Positions 44,448 to 56,800 of a stretch of DNA of 64,000 bases are shown here, one piece after another. The DNA lies in assembly GCA_963747965.1 (NCBI GenBank), contig CAVVGZ010000005.1, positions 186,001-250,000 of the forward strand. Direction: 5' to 3'. Under the pieces are notes generated by a model. It ran no database searches. It saw nothing but the letters and a program-made list of their open reading frames with translations, and was not told the DNA's origin. The DNA is from CAVVGZ01 sp963747965 (lineage in GTDB: Bacteria; Chloroflexota; Anaerolineae; Anaerolineales; Anaerolineaceae). Position numbers and translations under genes: made by a program. The stretch's first letter is position 1. Every line of letters begins with the position of its first letter.

Positions 44448-46259
44448 ATGAAAGTAAACTATGTTTACACTCCTGAAATTTGGCCGTCGATAATTTCAGC
44501 ATTCTGCTTGATTGCTCTTGCAGCCTATAGCTTTAACCGGCGAAATGTTCCCGGTGCAATTCCATTTACCATTGGCTGCCTGGCTGCTATACCGATTGGT
44601 CTCAGCATGGTAATGACTTTAGTGGCTGTCGATATTGACGCAAAGATTTTCTGGTATCAGTTTGAATCAACCTGGCTGATCATCTGTGTCACCGCAATGA
44701 CCTGCTTCATTCTGGAATACACCTGGCCAGGCCGATGGTTAACCCGCCGGAACCTGGTTTTGTTGTCTATTCCTCCCATTTTATCTATAATCTTTAACAT
44801 TACCAATAATAGTAATCACCTGGCATTTCGCGGCTTTGATGTAGATAAGGTAGTTATCCCGCATTACGGCCCGGCTGGCTGGATTTATGTTGGGTATTTG
44901 TTATTATTATCCCTCATCGACATCATTGTTTTTATCTGGTTGTTTCGAGTTTCACCACAGCACCGCTGGCCAGTTGCAATTATGTTGACCGCCCTTATCC
45001 TGGTCCGGATAATTTATCTTTCCAATTCAGCGATAACAGGAACCTGGCTCTTGATCATACCCGAGTATTCCTTTGTTTTCCTGGCATACGGCGTGGCCCT
45101 TTTTGGTTTCCGACTCTTTGATCCCATGGACCAGGCCTGCCAATCCGTGATGGATCAAATGCACGAGGGCATGCTTGTCCTGGATTCTAATAAAGTCGTT
45201 GCTAAATTGAATCCGGCTGCCGAAAAGATGATCAATATACCTGCAAGAAGTGCACAGGGAAAGCATATCCGAGACCTTCTTCCCGATTTCCCGGCAGAAT
45301 TGCAGGAAGAACAAGGTGAGGTTAACGCTGAATTCAGTCTTATTAAAAAGACGCCTTCAGCGGCATCAGAAATCCCTACAAAGAAACGGAAATTGAACAA
45401 CCGGAATGAAAATCCGGGAGGAATTCCTACGGAAGGCCACTTGACAGATCAAGCAAGCCAGGGGCAGAGCAGCGATGATTCAAAATACGAAACCCGAAAT
45501 TACATATTAAGGATTTCCACCCTCCATGATTGGCGGGGATTGAAAGTGGGCTGCCTGTTACTATTGCGTGATCTGACTGACCGCAAGCAAGCCCAGGAGA
45601 AGATAATAAACCAACAGCGGGCGCTTGCCATGCTGCAAGAACGTGAACAGCTGGCTCGCGAGCTCCACGACAGTATTGGCCAGGTGCTTGGCTACGCGGG
45701 ATTCCAGGTAGAATCAGCCTTAAAATTAATCCAGGATGGGCAGATAAATTCAGCCCAATCGCAACTTACCCGGCTAGCAGGTGTCGTCCGGGACGCGCAT
45801 GCTGACGTGCGCAAGTATATTTTCGATTTGCGAACTGAACCGGATCCCCATGAGCTTTTCAGTATAACCTTGCGCCATTACCTGGATGGCTTTACCAATA
45901 ATTATAATATCCAGACAAATCTATACTTTGACGATTATGTAAACGGAAATCCCCTGCCATCAGACGTCCAGATGCACCTGTTCCGCATCATTCAGGAGGC
46001 TCTAACAAATACCCGCAAGCACAGCCAGGCACACTGCGTCCAGGTGGCGTTGATTAAGCGGGATTCCCATCTCAGGCTGAGTGTGAGCGACGATGGGGTG
46101 GGATTTGAGCGGGAACAGATTGAGGGTGAAGGCGGGAGCCATTTTGGCCTGCATTTCATGCGTGAAAGGGCTGAAAAACTAGGCGGGGATTTGACGGTTG
46201 ATTCCGAACCCGGTACTGGGACACGTGTGGTTTTGGAGATGCCCCTGGTGGAGTTGTGA
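44448..46259 (+). CDS. 7TM-sensor histidine kinase (HisKA_3 type)
   Basis: This 603-residue protein has an N-terminal region with seven membrane segments (residues ~10-225), a PAS-like domain around 230-380 with a hydrophilic insert, then the HisKA_3 dimerisation domain with phospho-acceptor His407 in ARELHDSIGQVLGY. The HATPase domain follows (EALTNTRKHSQAH, SVSDDGVGF, GLHFMRERAEKLGG). It forms a two-component pair with the NarL-type regulator that starts 2 bp after its stop. The signal is unknown. The insert between PAS halves (SAASEIPTKKRKLNNRNENP) is low complexity. Confidence 0.93.
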   Translation: MKVNYVYTPEIWPSIISAFCLIALAAYSFNRRNVPGAIPFTIGCLAAIPIGLSMVMTLVAVDIDAKIFWYQFESTWLIICVTAMTCFILEYTWPGRWLTRRNLVLLSIPPILSIIFNITNNSNHLAFRGFDVDKVVIPHYGPAGWIYVGYLLLLSLIDIIVFIWLFRVSPQHRWPVAIMLTALILVRIIYLSNSAITGTWLLIIPEYSFVFLAYGVALFGFRLFDPMDQACQSVMDQMHEGMLVLDSNKVVAKLNPAAEKMINIPARSAQGKHIRDLLPDFPAELQEEQGEVNAEFSLIKKTPSAASEIPTKKRKLNNRNENPGGIPTEGHLTDQASQGQSSDDSKYETRNYILRISTLHDWRGLKVGCLLLLRDLTDRKQAQEKIINQQRALAMLQEREQLARELHDSIGQVLGYAGFQVESALKLIQDGQINSAQSQLTRLAGVVRDAHADVRKYIFDLRTEPDPHELFSITLRHYLDGFTNNYNIQTNLYFDDYVNGNPLPSDVQMHLFRIIQEALTNTRKHSQAHCVQVALIKRDSHLRLSVSDDGVGFEREQIEGEGGSHFGLHFMRERAEKLGGDLTVDSEPGTGTRVVLEMPLVEL

Positions 46260-46261
46260 AT

Positions 46262-46934
46262 ATGAGGGTATTGCTGGCGGATGACCACCGTTTATTGATC
46301 GAAGGGTTATGCAATTTTCTCGAAGCCCATGGCATCGAGGTCATTGGTATTGCCAGCGACGGCCTGGAAGCAATTTCTATGTCCAGCTCATTGCATCCGG
46401 ATCTGATCTTGATGGATGTCCGCATGCCCGTCTGTAACGGCCTTGAAGCCACCCGGCGAATAAAAGCAGCCCAGCCTGATATTAAGATTGTTATGCTCAC
46501 TACCTCTTCGGAGGACATAGATTTGTTTGAGTCTGTGAAGAGCGGGGCGAACGGCTACCTGCTTAAAAGTATGAGCGGGGATGCCTTTATTGAATCCCTG
46601 CACGGGCTGGAACAGGGTATCCCTCCATTTTCTCCCGGCCTGGCAGCAAAGTTATTGGATGAGTTTTCCCGGATTGCCAGGCAGGCGGGTCGAAATTATA
46701 ACGGGGGAAAAATCCACCGTAAGCCAGCCGCAAATCCTGCTTACCGAGCGCCAAACAGAAGTTCTGCGTTTGGTGGCTGCCGGTTTGACTTATAAGGAAG
46801 TAGGACGCCAGTTGTCCCTCAGCGAGCGGACCGTGCGCTACCACATGGTTGAAATCATGCAACGGTTGCACCTGGAGCATCGCAACCAGGTCATCGCCTA
46901 TGCCGCCGGGCAAGGATTGCTCGGGTCCGAATAA
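46262..46934 (+). CDS. NarL/FixJ-family response regulator, one frameshift
   Basis: The receiver domain MRVLLADDHRLLIEGL has the phospho-acceptor Asp52 in LILMDVRMP and the Lys in LLKSMSG. The frame then shifts near 46710 in the GGGGGAAAAA run to reach the LuxR-type HTH, TERQTEVLRLVAAGLTYKEVGRQLSLSERTVRYHM. The joined protein has ~224 residues, normal for the family. The ATG at 46262 has GGAG 8 bp upstream; a GTG at 46256 overlapping the kinase stop is an alternative. It is a cognate regulator of the kinase by position. Confidence 0.9.
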
Positions 46935-46959
46935 AACATCAGCATTCTTCTCCTGTAAT

Positions 46960-46997
46960 AAACGACAGTAGGCAGCATCGAGTAGACTGTCGTTTTC
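46960..46997 (+). terminator. Probable terminator of the two-component operon
   Basis: AAACGACAGT (46960-46969) and ACTGTCGTTT (46986-46995) form a 10-bp stem with a 16-nt loop, ending in TTTTC. The loop is long, so this is a moderate prediction. Confidence 0.55.
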
Positions 46998-47036
46998 TTA
47001 TCATAAGCGACATTGCTCCCTGTACAATGGCTTGCT

Positions 47037-47471
47037 ATGCTGTATATATCAATGGGCAAACAAAAACGGATATTATTCTACGGCGATACCCTGGTACTGG
47101 CTGGTGTAAGGGCAAGCCTGGAGGCGGAGACATCCTTCCAGGTGATTAAACACACCCACCTAAATGCGGATACTAAATCCCTGCTTGAAATGACACCTGA
47201 TATTGTGATTTACGATACCGGATCTATGCAATCACAATTCCTCGAAACGTTGTTCAGTCATAAATCAAACCTGATCCTTATTGGCATTAACCCGGAAAAC
47301 AACCAGGTGCGCGTTTGGGCCGGATCCCAATTGTCCGGTTTATCCATTGTTGACCTGGTTAAGGTTATTGATGACCAATCATGGTTTGATATACTGCCCC
47401 AGTTGGTGAAGCCGCCTCTCCTCCCTAAACACAATCAAGTAAAATCCCTGCTTGACCCAATTGATTATTAA
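47037..47471 (+). CDS. Small receiver-like hypothetical protein
   Basis: This is ~144 residues. GKQKRILFYGDTLVLAGVRASLEAE resembles the first strand and helix of a receiver domain. TPDIVIYDTGS sits where the phospho-acceptor strand would be but has D-T-G rather than D-x-R-M-P. The later part (VWAGSQLSGLSIVDLVKVI) is also consistent with a degenerate receiver. The start may be ATG 47037 or 47052. It follows the two-component genes and may take part in the same pathway; this is a guess from position. Confidence 0.6.
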   Translation: MLYISMGKQKRILFYGDTLVLAGVRASLEAETSFQVIKHTHLNADTKSLLEMTPDIVIYDTGSMQSQFLETLFSHKSNLILIGINPENNQVRVWAGSQLSGLSIVDLVKVIDDQSWFDILPQLVKPPLLPKHNQVKSLLDPIDY

Positions 47472-47820
47472 TATAAATCCTTTCCCCCTCTCCGGGCTGG
47501 AAAATTAGAAGCACACTGTCATATTTGACAGCCTGATTGTTCCTGAACACTATCATTTCTATGACGTTTTAGACATTGTGATCCCAACCTCAAATTGTTA
47601 TGCTGATCTTAATAAAGCGGGATTTTTTTCCGCGTGTTTTGTTGTGTCTATTTATCCTTTCGCTTCTGCAAGAGTAAGGAAATCCGGGAAGAAAGCAGTG
47701 TAACACCATTGAATATAATGCCTGCAAGGAACCGGTGGGAGAAAAAGCCATGAAATCACAAAACATCTTTGGGCATTCGGCAACTGGATTAACCCAGGAT
47801 CCAGCCTGTCCAGGTAATCG
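47472..47820. other. Intergenic region before the giant gene
   Basis: No gene seen with confidence. A short open reading from ATG 47751 (MKSQNIFGHSATGLTQ) runs to 47848 in another frame and has GGGAG upstream. It could be the true start of the giant protein if a further frameshift exists. A GCGGGATTTTTTTCCGC sequence lies near 47618. Confidence 0.45.
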
Positions 47821-50800
47821 ATGGATCGGAATAATACGCCTAGCTCCCTTTTAATTCTTCTCCTCGTCCTGGCTATTTCATCATATACTGTCCATGCAGA
47901 AGATGTCGTCACACCACCTGCAGAAGAAACGACAGTGGCAGGGGGTGAAACCGCGCCTGTGGATACCTCCGATACTGCGATAGATCCAGCAACCACAGAA
48001 ACGACCGCTCCATCCGGAGAGATAACTGCCGCTGAACAGGCAATTGACCCATCTGTCTCAACAGGAGAAACTACCCCAGCAGGGGAAGTCCCTGTCACAG
48101 AGACGGTCGTCGATGCATCCTTAACCAGCATTGAAGCTGGCGCGGCTGTAGTGTGCGATCCCGCAGTTGATCCAACCTGTGAGCCTGCCACAGCAGCAGA
48201 TGGCACTGCAGATACAGCCTTAGATCCTGCTGCAGCAACTACTGGATCGGAACCCACCGCAGGTGACTCCACCGATCCCTTACTTGCATCTGATCCTGCT
48301 GCAGTGGAAGTTTGTGATCCAGCTGTCACGGCTACCTGTGTTACCACAGAGGCAGAAAGCACCCCAAATTCAACCGAACAGCCGGATGCAGCGACTGAGG
48401 AGGAGTCCAGCACTCCGGAAGGCACTGGATTGGTTGAATCGACCACTGGTACACTTCCCACCGGCACTGGAAGTGGAGAGACTATCTCCGACCCATCCCT
48501 GCTGCCATCTGAACCTCCAGCAGGTGATTTGGTCCTGGAAGCTGCCGAAATACCCGTTGAGAGTCCAACCGTCCTGTTAGAGTCCGTTGGTCCATCTACT
48601 GCGATCAGCGAAGATCCTGAGCGATACCGCAGAAACCACGCTACAGAATGTAAGCCAGGATCCCTATTTTGTCAGGGATGGTGTGACGTATTACTTTTAC
48701 CTTTCCGGCTGCGATAACAGCCCTGACCCTGACCATTGTATCGAGACACAGACTCCTATCCAGGCGTCGATCGACGACGTAAAAACAAACGGAATGCCGA
48801 CAGACGGCACCATCTATCTGGAAGAGGGCGATTTTGAAGAGTCGTTTGTGATCGACGGATTTACCTCAGCCCTTACCATATGTAGCGTTCAGTTTCTCGA
48901 TTCTACAAAGCCCGGGACCCAGCTGCTGGGGGATATTGAGGTAAAAAACTCAAGCGCGGCCATCGTACTGAAAAAATTTGACTTCCTTGGTTTAATAAAA
49001 GTTCAAAATGTACCCAACTTAACCGTTATCGGGACCGATGGCGCTGACCTGATTAAGGTTCAACTCCTAGGTAATCAAAATATTGGGGTAACCCTCAACG
49101 GAGGCGAAGGCAGCGACCAGTACGCCGTCAGCATGGAAGGGACGGGGGGTACCCAGACGGTCAACATCAACGATACCGGTGTAAATGATGATAATGGGGA
49201 TGGTACCTTTGAAGATGAGATAGACCAGGTGATGGTATCGGGCACGACCGGAAATGATACCTTCATTGTTTCTACCGAGGTTATTATGGTTGACGAGGCC
49301 CCGCTGAACCAAAATACAATTCAGAGCGGCAGCCAGACAGTAACCTCAAGCACGCTGGAAAAGTGGTTGGTGGACGGTAATGAAGGCAATGATACACTGC
49401 AAGCCAGCACGGCAAGCAGTGCAGTGCTCACCGAATTTGAGGTGAATGATCGCAACACTGGACACCTGACCGGACCGACAACTACCTTTGTAACCAGCTT
49501 TACCAATATTCAAAACCTGGTTGGCGGTGCCTATGATGATACCTTCACAATCATGGAATTTGGCACCTTGAGCGGAAAGATCATGGGTGGTGGCGGGACT
49601 GACACACTTTATGGCCCAAGTTACCTTGCTACAGATGAGCCAGGGATGGGATATATCTGGGAGATAACGGGCAGTTACTCTGGCAGTCTGATTGATGCAG
49701 AGACCGGGCTGGTTATGATCCTTTTTGAACAAATTGAAGAACTCCTGGGCGGCGATTATGTTACTGACAGTATCCATGTGGCGATTGCTGGACTTATGGA
49801 TTTACTCGATGGAGGCGACAGCGGACAAGACAGCCTGCTGATCGAACGCAATGGATTGGATGGCGTTATCCTGACAGGCGCTGGCACATTTTCAACCAAT
49901 GACACCACCGGCCGTATGTTTAATTATGCCGGGATGGATGACATCGTGGTCAGCAATGAGGCTGGAGATGGGATAACGGTCTTCGGAACCAACCTGGATG
50001 ATATTATTGAGGTTTCCACTGAATTCCTTAATAAACTGGTGGTCGGCTTCCAAAACTACCTGATTGACCAGGGTGGAGGTCTTGTTGCAACTCTCTCTTA
50101 TACGCTGCCATCGACAGCATTGGCTTTTGTCCTCTTGACTGGCAATGATCAGATCAAATTTAATACCCTTGAACGCCTCACCGGCCTGAGTGTTACTGTT
50201 GACGGCGGTCCGGGCAATGATACGCTTATTGGGCCGGATACAAACAACCAATGGGATGTCAACGGACCAGGGGAGGGGTTATTAAACGACATCGTCGCAT
50301 TTCTTGGCATTGAAAACCTGGAGGGTGGAGCAGGCGAGGATCATGCGACTGGGCCACCCTACATACCGGCATCCATCGATCCCCCAACTGCCGAATTAAA
50401 CACCTATTTATGGGTGATTAATGCTGATAATGCCGGCATACTTGTACAACCCCTCCACCAATGAAACTTACGTCACACTTCACAGAGATGGAGCAGTTAA
50501 CCGGGCAGGACGGCACCTCGAATACTTTTTTGGTTGAAGCAGCAGGCGATATTGATCAGGTAAACGGTGGCACAGGTCCATTAGGGGGATTTGACTACCT
50601 GACGATTGTTCTGGATGATACACCCGATATTTTCGTTATCCCAAACAGCAGCGGTTCTGGGTCGGTGACAACCACCGAGACAACTCCGCGTACGATTGCT
50701 TATACAGGGTTGGATGATCTCGTCAAACAGACCACGACTGACAGTCACCATCGATGGAACCAACGGCGAGGATACGATTGGGATTTCGGATTATGTTGGC

Positions 50801-53800
50801 GACGGCAATGAGCAGGGGCAAACCGGCTATCACATGATGCAGATGACCATGGCCGGTCGCCAGTTCCTGATCAATGGCGTGTTGAGTGATTATTATATAT
50901 TTACTCTTCCCACTGAGTCCCTGATCGTAAAAGGCCATAGCGGGGCGGACACAATAACTATTTACTCTCTCGACCCGGAATTTGGTTTGATCGGTGCACC
51001 CGGTACGGAGACGACGCTGGGTATTTATGGAAACGAGGACGGCGCTCCGGAGCTGTTCCCTGACCTGGCCTATGATGAAGTGATATTTGCCGGGGATGTT
51101 TATACCAACGGCGCCTACCTGGAGGTCTTTGCTGAGACCATCAAGCAAGCTGATAATGTAACCGTTTCGACCTACAAAGCCGATGGTTCGGGTGATGGAA
51201 ATTCTATCACCTGGCGGGCGCGCAAGATTGGTGCCGCTGAGCTGGAAAACCTTTCCCCGGTCATGGTGATGACCAAAGAGGTTTATGTAGAAATTGGAGA
51301 AAATGCAACCCTAAAGGCGACCGAAATTTACATCTTAACCTATGCAGAAGACCGATCCTTTGCGGATATTCTCACCATAGACCCGTTATTAAACAAGTTT
51401 GTGGTCGGTCCGGCGCTGGATGAATTGGCCAGCCTGATATCCCTGCCCTTCAAGGTGCTTTTCAAAGAAACCATCTCGAACATCGTTATTAAAGAAGGCG
51501 CACAGATTCTGGGCGAGGATACCGTTGAAATCGAATCCTCTGCCAAAGCGGATGCCACCGGGGTAGCCAAGGGCACCCTGTTCAGCATCGGCTACGCTGA
51601 GGCCAAAGCCCATTCCAGCATTACCATTGAATCCGATGTGGTGATATCTTCCGAAAACGGCGCCATCATTATCATGTCTGGCGCTGAAGCCAACGCCAAG
51701 ATGGGGACTGAAACCAAACGCACCCTGAGCAACGTGATGAGCCCTGATTCGGCCCAGTTTGCCATTTCGATTGCCGTAGCCTATGCCGATTCTTACTCCC
51801 ATATCGACGTGGCGGCTGGCGCGGTTATCACCGCCGGCAATGACAGCCAATATCACGACGGGCGGTAAGGTTAAAGCCGAAGCGGAAGCCAAGTCCGGGC
51901 TGTTTGCCGATGGAACCGCCGGATTGGCATTCGCCATCGAGCTCTCCGACGCCGATATCAAGACCGATTTCAACGGAACCATGATCGCCGAAATGCAGCC
52001 TGGTTCGATTGTTAAGATTGAAATTGACCCGACAGTGACCAACCCGTCTGATATCGGGTATGTGGATTATGAAAGGAATATGATCCATGTCGGCCCGACT
52101 GCCCTGGTGACCGAAGACCAGATCACCTATACCAGCCGGCGTGGGATAAATATCGGTAATTTGATAAGCGGCCAGGTGTATTACGTGATTACTGCCCCTG
52201 ATGATCCTCTTACAACAACGGTGGACGAATCAGAAGAATGGATCCAGCTGGCTGTGTATGAGGCAGACTCCATCGCGGGAAATGCGCTTGATATCAACCA
52301 GATTGCCGGGGTAACCACTAGTTTGAATACCAAGGCCTTCGACTCCGCTGCGGTAGACGACGAAGCAGATACCATTAACCTGGACATGGTTGGAATTAAC
52401 AACACCTATGAACTCGGCCAGGCGGTGGTATACCACCAAAACGGTGGCCCGGCCATCCCCGGTCTGGTAGAAGGTGGAACCTATTACGTCATCACTGCAA
52501 TAGACCAGTATGACCTGCAGGGAAATTCGCGCTTTACAGAAAATCAGATTATCAGACTTGCAGAAACCGAGAATGAAGCCCGGGCGGGAGTCTGGATCGA
52601 CATCGGTCCGGCAGCGAGCAGCGTTTATGATTATACATTGGGTGCAAAGCACGTGCTGGATTCCGGTCTGGCAACCGGGATAGGTGTGCTCTCAAGCCTG
52701 GAAGCGGAAGACAAAGCCACCTCCGAAGCAGGTATGGAGAGCGAAGATTCTCCCTCCAACAAAGCCAGCGAGTTCCTGGATAAGTACACCAGTGTCACCG
52801 GTTTTAATATTTTTGGGAAGATTTTTGAGGCTTTGACCGCCAGTTATAAAAAGGAAGGTCCTTCCCAGGGCGGCGGCAGCAAACTGGCCGTCACCGGGGC
52901 GCTGACCTTTTCCTATGCTGACCATGACGTGATCACGACCATTGGCAGCCAGGCTGTACTTAAATCCAACGAAGACCTGGAAGTCAGGGCCACCATCAAG
53001 GAGAAGATGCAGTACAGCACGGAAAGCTCCTTTGAACCGCAGACAAACGACAAGGATGAGAGCACTGGTTCCAGCGCGGCCACCAGCTTCAGCGTGGCGA
53101 TCACCATCGGGATTGTTAACAACAATGCCCAGGTGATTGTCAACAGCGGGGCACGGCTGGATGGGCTGCGGGCTACCCGGATCATTTCCAAGGTCGAGTA
53201 CCCCTACCTGCAGTCGTTGGATGAAGCTATCCCGTTGAGCATGAGCGAATTACTGGACTCTCTGCGCACCGAGGGCCTGGAATATGTTAACAACTGGCTG
53301 GATGGGACGCTGGGCATCAAGTCCCGCATGCTGAATACCTGGACGCGCGCGTCCGGGCAGGCAGATAAGGTTTCGATCGCTGGCGCAATCACAGTGCTGG
53401 TACTTACAAATACAGCCGAGTCGATCGTACACAGCGGCGTGCTGATCAACCAGGATACAGCCTGGCGCAGCACTGACAAGTTGATTAATCCAGTTTATTA
53501 TAACCATCCCAACCAGACCGGCGAACAAACGGTCTCGATCGAGGCATCCAACTACCTGCAGATGTTCAACATGACCGGGATCTTCGATCTGCAGCTGCCC
53601 AGTGCCACCCTTGATCCTTTGAACCCGGAATTTGAGGGTGGATCGGCATCGGTGGGCTCAAGCGGTAAGAAAGGCGGTTTTGGGGGCGCCTTTTACCTGA
53701 GCTTCATCGATAACACCACCCGGGCAGTGGTGGAGAGTACGCCTACTTCCCAGACCAAAATTTACAGTGGTTACGACGGCGGTTTCAATATCAAGGCCGA

Positions 53801-56800
53801 TGAGTTGTTCTTTAAGATCGACCTCGGCCAGGCCGGGGCCAATTCAAGCAAAATAGGGGTTGCCGGTACCGTCCTGTATACCCAGCACGACAGCGACACA
53901 ATAGCCCAGATCAGCAGTGATGCAAAAGTGACCGGGCGTACGCTGACCATGTACGCAGCCAGCCTGGGCACCCAGGCTACCTATGCCGGCGCGGTTGTCA
54001 AGGGCGAAGGCCTGGGGGTCGGCATCTCGGTGGCGGTCAATAATGTTAACCGTACCGTTAAGGCGTTGATCGGAGCGGATGATGTGCTCAATAGCACGGG
54101 CAGCGGCCCAAGCGTCGGACCACAATTTCGATCTCACCGGTGCACTGGAAGTCAAGGCGGTGGTCAGCGGGAACTTATGGTCCTTCACCATCGCTGCGGC
54201 GGTGATGTCCACATCCCCGGATACAACCCCACCTCCTGCTGGAACCTCCCCCAAGGCGCTTTCCATCCTGGGTACATCCACGGAAACGCCAGCGAAAGGC
54301 TTTGCCGGTGCCGGTGCGGTCTCGGTTAACGTGGTGCAGGATACCATCCAGGCATCCATTGTGGACGCCGGGCAAGTGAAAGCTGCCAGCGTGTCTGTGC
54401 TAGCTGAAAACAAGCTCTTCCATGTTTCCGCTACCGGCGGTATGGCCATTGTAAAGGGAAAAAGCAACAATTCTTCCACGTCTTTGGCAGGGGCGATAAG
54501 TGTGAACGTCCTGGATAACAGCCAGCGTGCCTTTATCCTGGATACAGCCATCGAAACCCTCACCGGCGATTTGCGTGTTGAAGCGGCGCGCAAAGGCCCG
54601 ATGATCTCCGTCAGTGCTGGTGCAGCCGGCGCTACATCCCAGAAGGGAATTGCCGTGGCCGGCTCCTTTTCTGCAAATGTGCTGCTGGACGAAACCGAGG
54701 CGTACATGGAGTACGTCAATAAAGCGGTCGTCGCTGGCAGTACCACTGTAAAAGCCAGTGACGAGGCGCGTATTATCGCCATTGGCGGCGGGATCGCCTA
54801 TGGCGGAAAAGCCGGTGTCGGCCTGGGCTTTGGGCTTAACCTGTTGGGTACCGACCAGAACCCAACCCTGACCCGCGCTTATATTAAAAATTCGGTCCTG
54901 GAAATGAATGATGGCATGCTGGAGGTCTCGGTACGCAACGAGAATCCCGACGGCACGGAACCGCGTATCATTGCGGTCGGCGGCGGGATCGGCATCAGCA
55001 GCCCATCCCAGGGCAAGATTGGCATCGGCGCCTACATGGCGGTCAACATCATCGTCCATCAAAATGAGGCTTTCATCCAGAACTCAACCATCACCGAAAC
55101 AGCCGGCAGCAGCGCTCCGCTGAACACGTTGATCAGAGCGGAGGATACCTCCGGTATTGTTGCCGTCATCGTGGGTGTGGGCGTTTCTTCGGGATCAGCC
55201 GTTGGTGCTGCAATTACTTACAACGAGATCGACAACCAGATCAGGGCTTACCTGGATCATGTCAGCCTGACCAGCAACGGCACCCTGACCATTGAAGCCA
55301 TCAGCGAATCGAGCATCGGCACGGCCGCAGTGGGTGTAGGCGTTTCCACCGGGCAGGGCAAGCTGGCCGGGGCTGGCTCGATTGCCATCAACACGATCAC
55401 CAACCTGATCGATGCACGCATCATCGGTGAGGGAACCATCAGCACCGCTGGGACAATCAAGCTGACAGCCAGCGATGAGTCTCTGATCGTATCGATCGCC
55501 GGCGGCGTTTCGGTTGCCGCAAACGGAAAAGCTGTGGGAGCAGCAGTCAGTTACAACCTGATTTCCAACCAGGTGAAGGCGTATATTGAAGATGCCGTTG
55601 TTACTGCGGCGGGCGCAATCTCCGACATCCTTGTTACAGCCTCCTCCGGTTCCATCCTGGTTTCCATAGCGGTTGGAGGGGCATTTGCGGGCGATTTTGC
55701 GCTGGGTGGTTCGCTGACCGTCAATTCAATCTCCAATTCCCTGGATGCCCACATTAAAAACAGCACTCTGGTGCAGGCCGGGCGGGATGTAAACCTGGTG
55801 GCAGTGGAAAGGGACACGCTGGTTGCGGTTGCGGGCGGATTTGCAGGCTCCTCTCACAGCTCGGCCGTGGGGGCGGCCCTGGCCTACAACTACATTGGCG
55901 GCAGCCTGGATCCGGGCAACCCGGACCTGATCAACCGTGATTCAACGGCCGTCGACCAGATCACGGCTTATGTTGATAACGCTCATGTTTTGGCTGGCCG
56001 TGATCTTCTCGTTTCGGCAGGAGTCCTGCCGGCGACGGCTGTGCCGCCAACCAATTTAAATGTCTATGACGACCCGGAAAGCACGGATGACGATATTTTG
56101 CTGCCGGAAGAAGCCAATTCGCAGATCGTCAGCATCACAGTCGGTGGTGCAGTGGCGAACAACCTGGCTATCGGCGGCTCCATTTCGGTCAATGTGATTG
56201 CACATGACATCACCGCTTATATCACCGGTACACGCAGTGTCAAGGCGAATGGCAGCATCCTGATTGCCGCAGCAGACGATGTGAAAGTGGCAAATGTAGC
56301 CGGCGGGGTGGCACTTGGCAATAATGCGGTTGGTGCGGGTGTGGCGATGAACATCACCCATAACAACATCTCCGCATACATCGGTGCAGGCGCAACCGTT
56401 GATGCTTTGGGCGGCGGCAACGGCCTGTATGCGCCGGTGGGCACCAAAGACAGCGATGGTGATATCGAAACCATGCTGGTAAAAGGGTTGGCAGTCTCAG
56501 CCACCTCCTTTGAGAAGGTCTTTACTCTGGCGGTCGGCGGCGCTGCAGCGGGCAGGGCGGCGCTGGCGGGTTCACTTTCCACCAATGCCCTGGTAGAAAC
56601 GACCAAAGCGTATATCGGGGAGAATGCCCAGATCAACATGGGAACCACGGGCGAGAATGCCAACCAAACCGTGCTGGTGATTGCCTCTGACCGGACCAAC
56701 CTGACCGGGATAGGCGGCAGCATCGCACTCGGCGGCACCGGGGGGATTGGCGCCGGGATTGACGTGAGTGTTATCGTAAAAGACACGGATGCGCACATTG

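Noticed and set aside
47652..48467. 271-residue minus-strand open reading frame opposite the giant gene's start
   Set aside because: It is low-complexity Val/Ser/Ala repetition, as expected from the complement of a Thr/Pro/Ala-rich coding region. It has no start context or motif.
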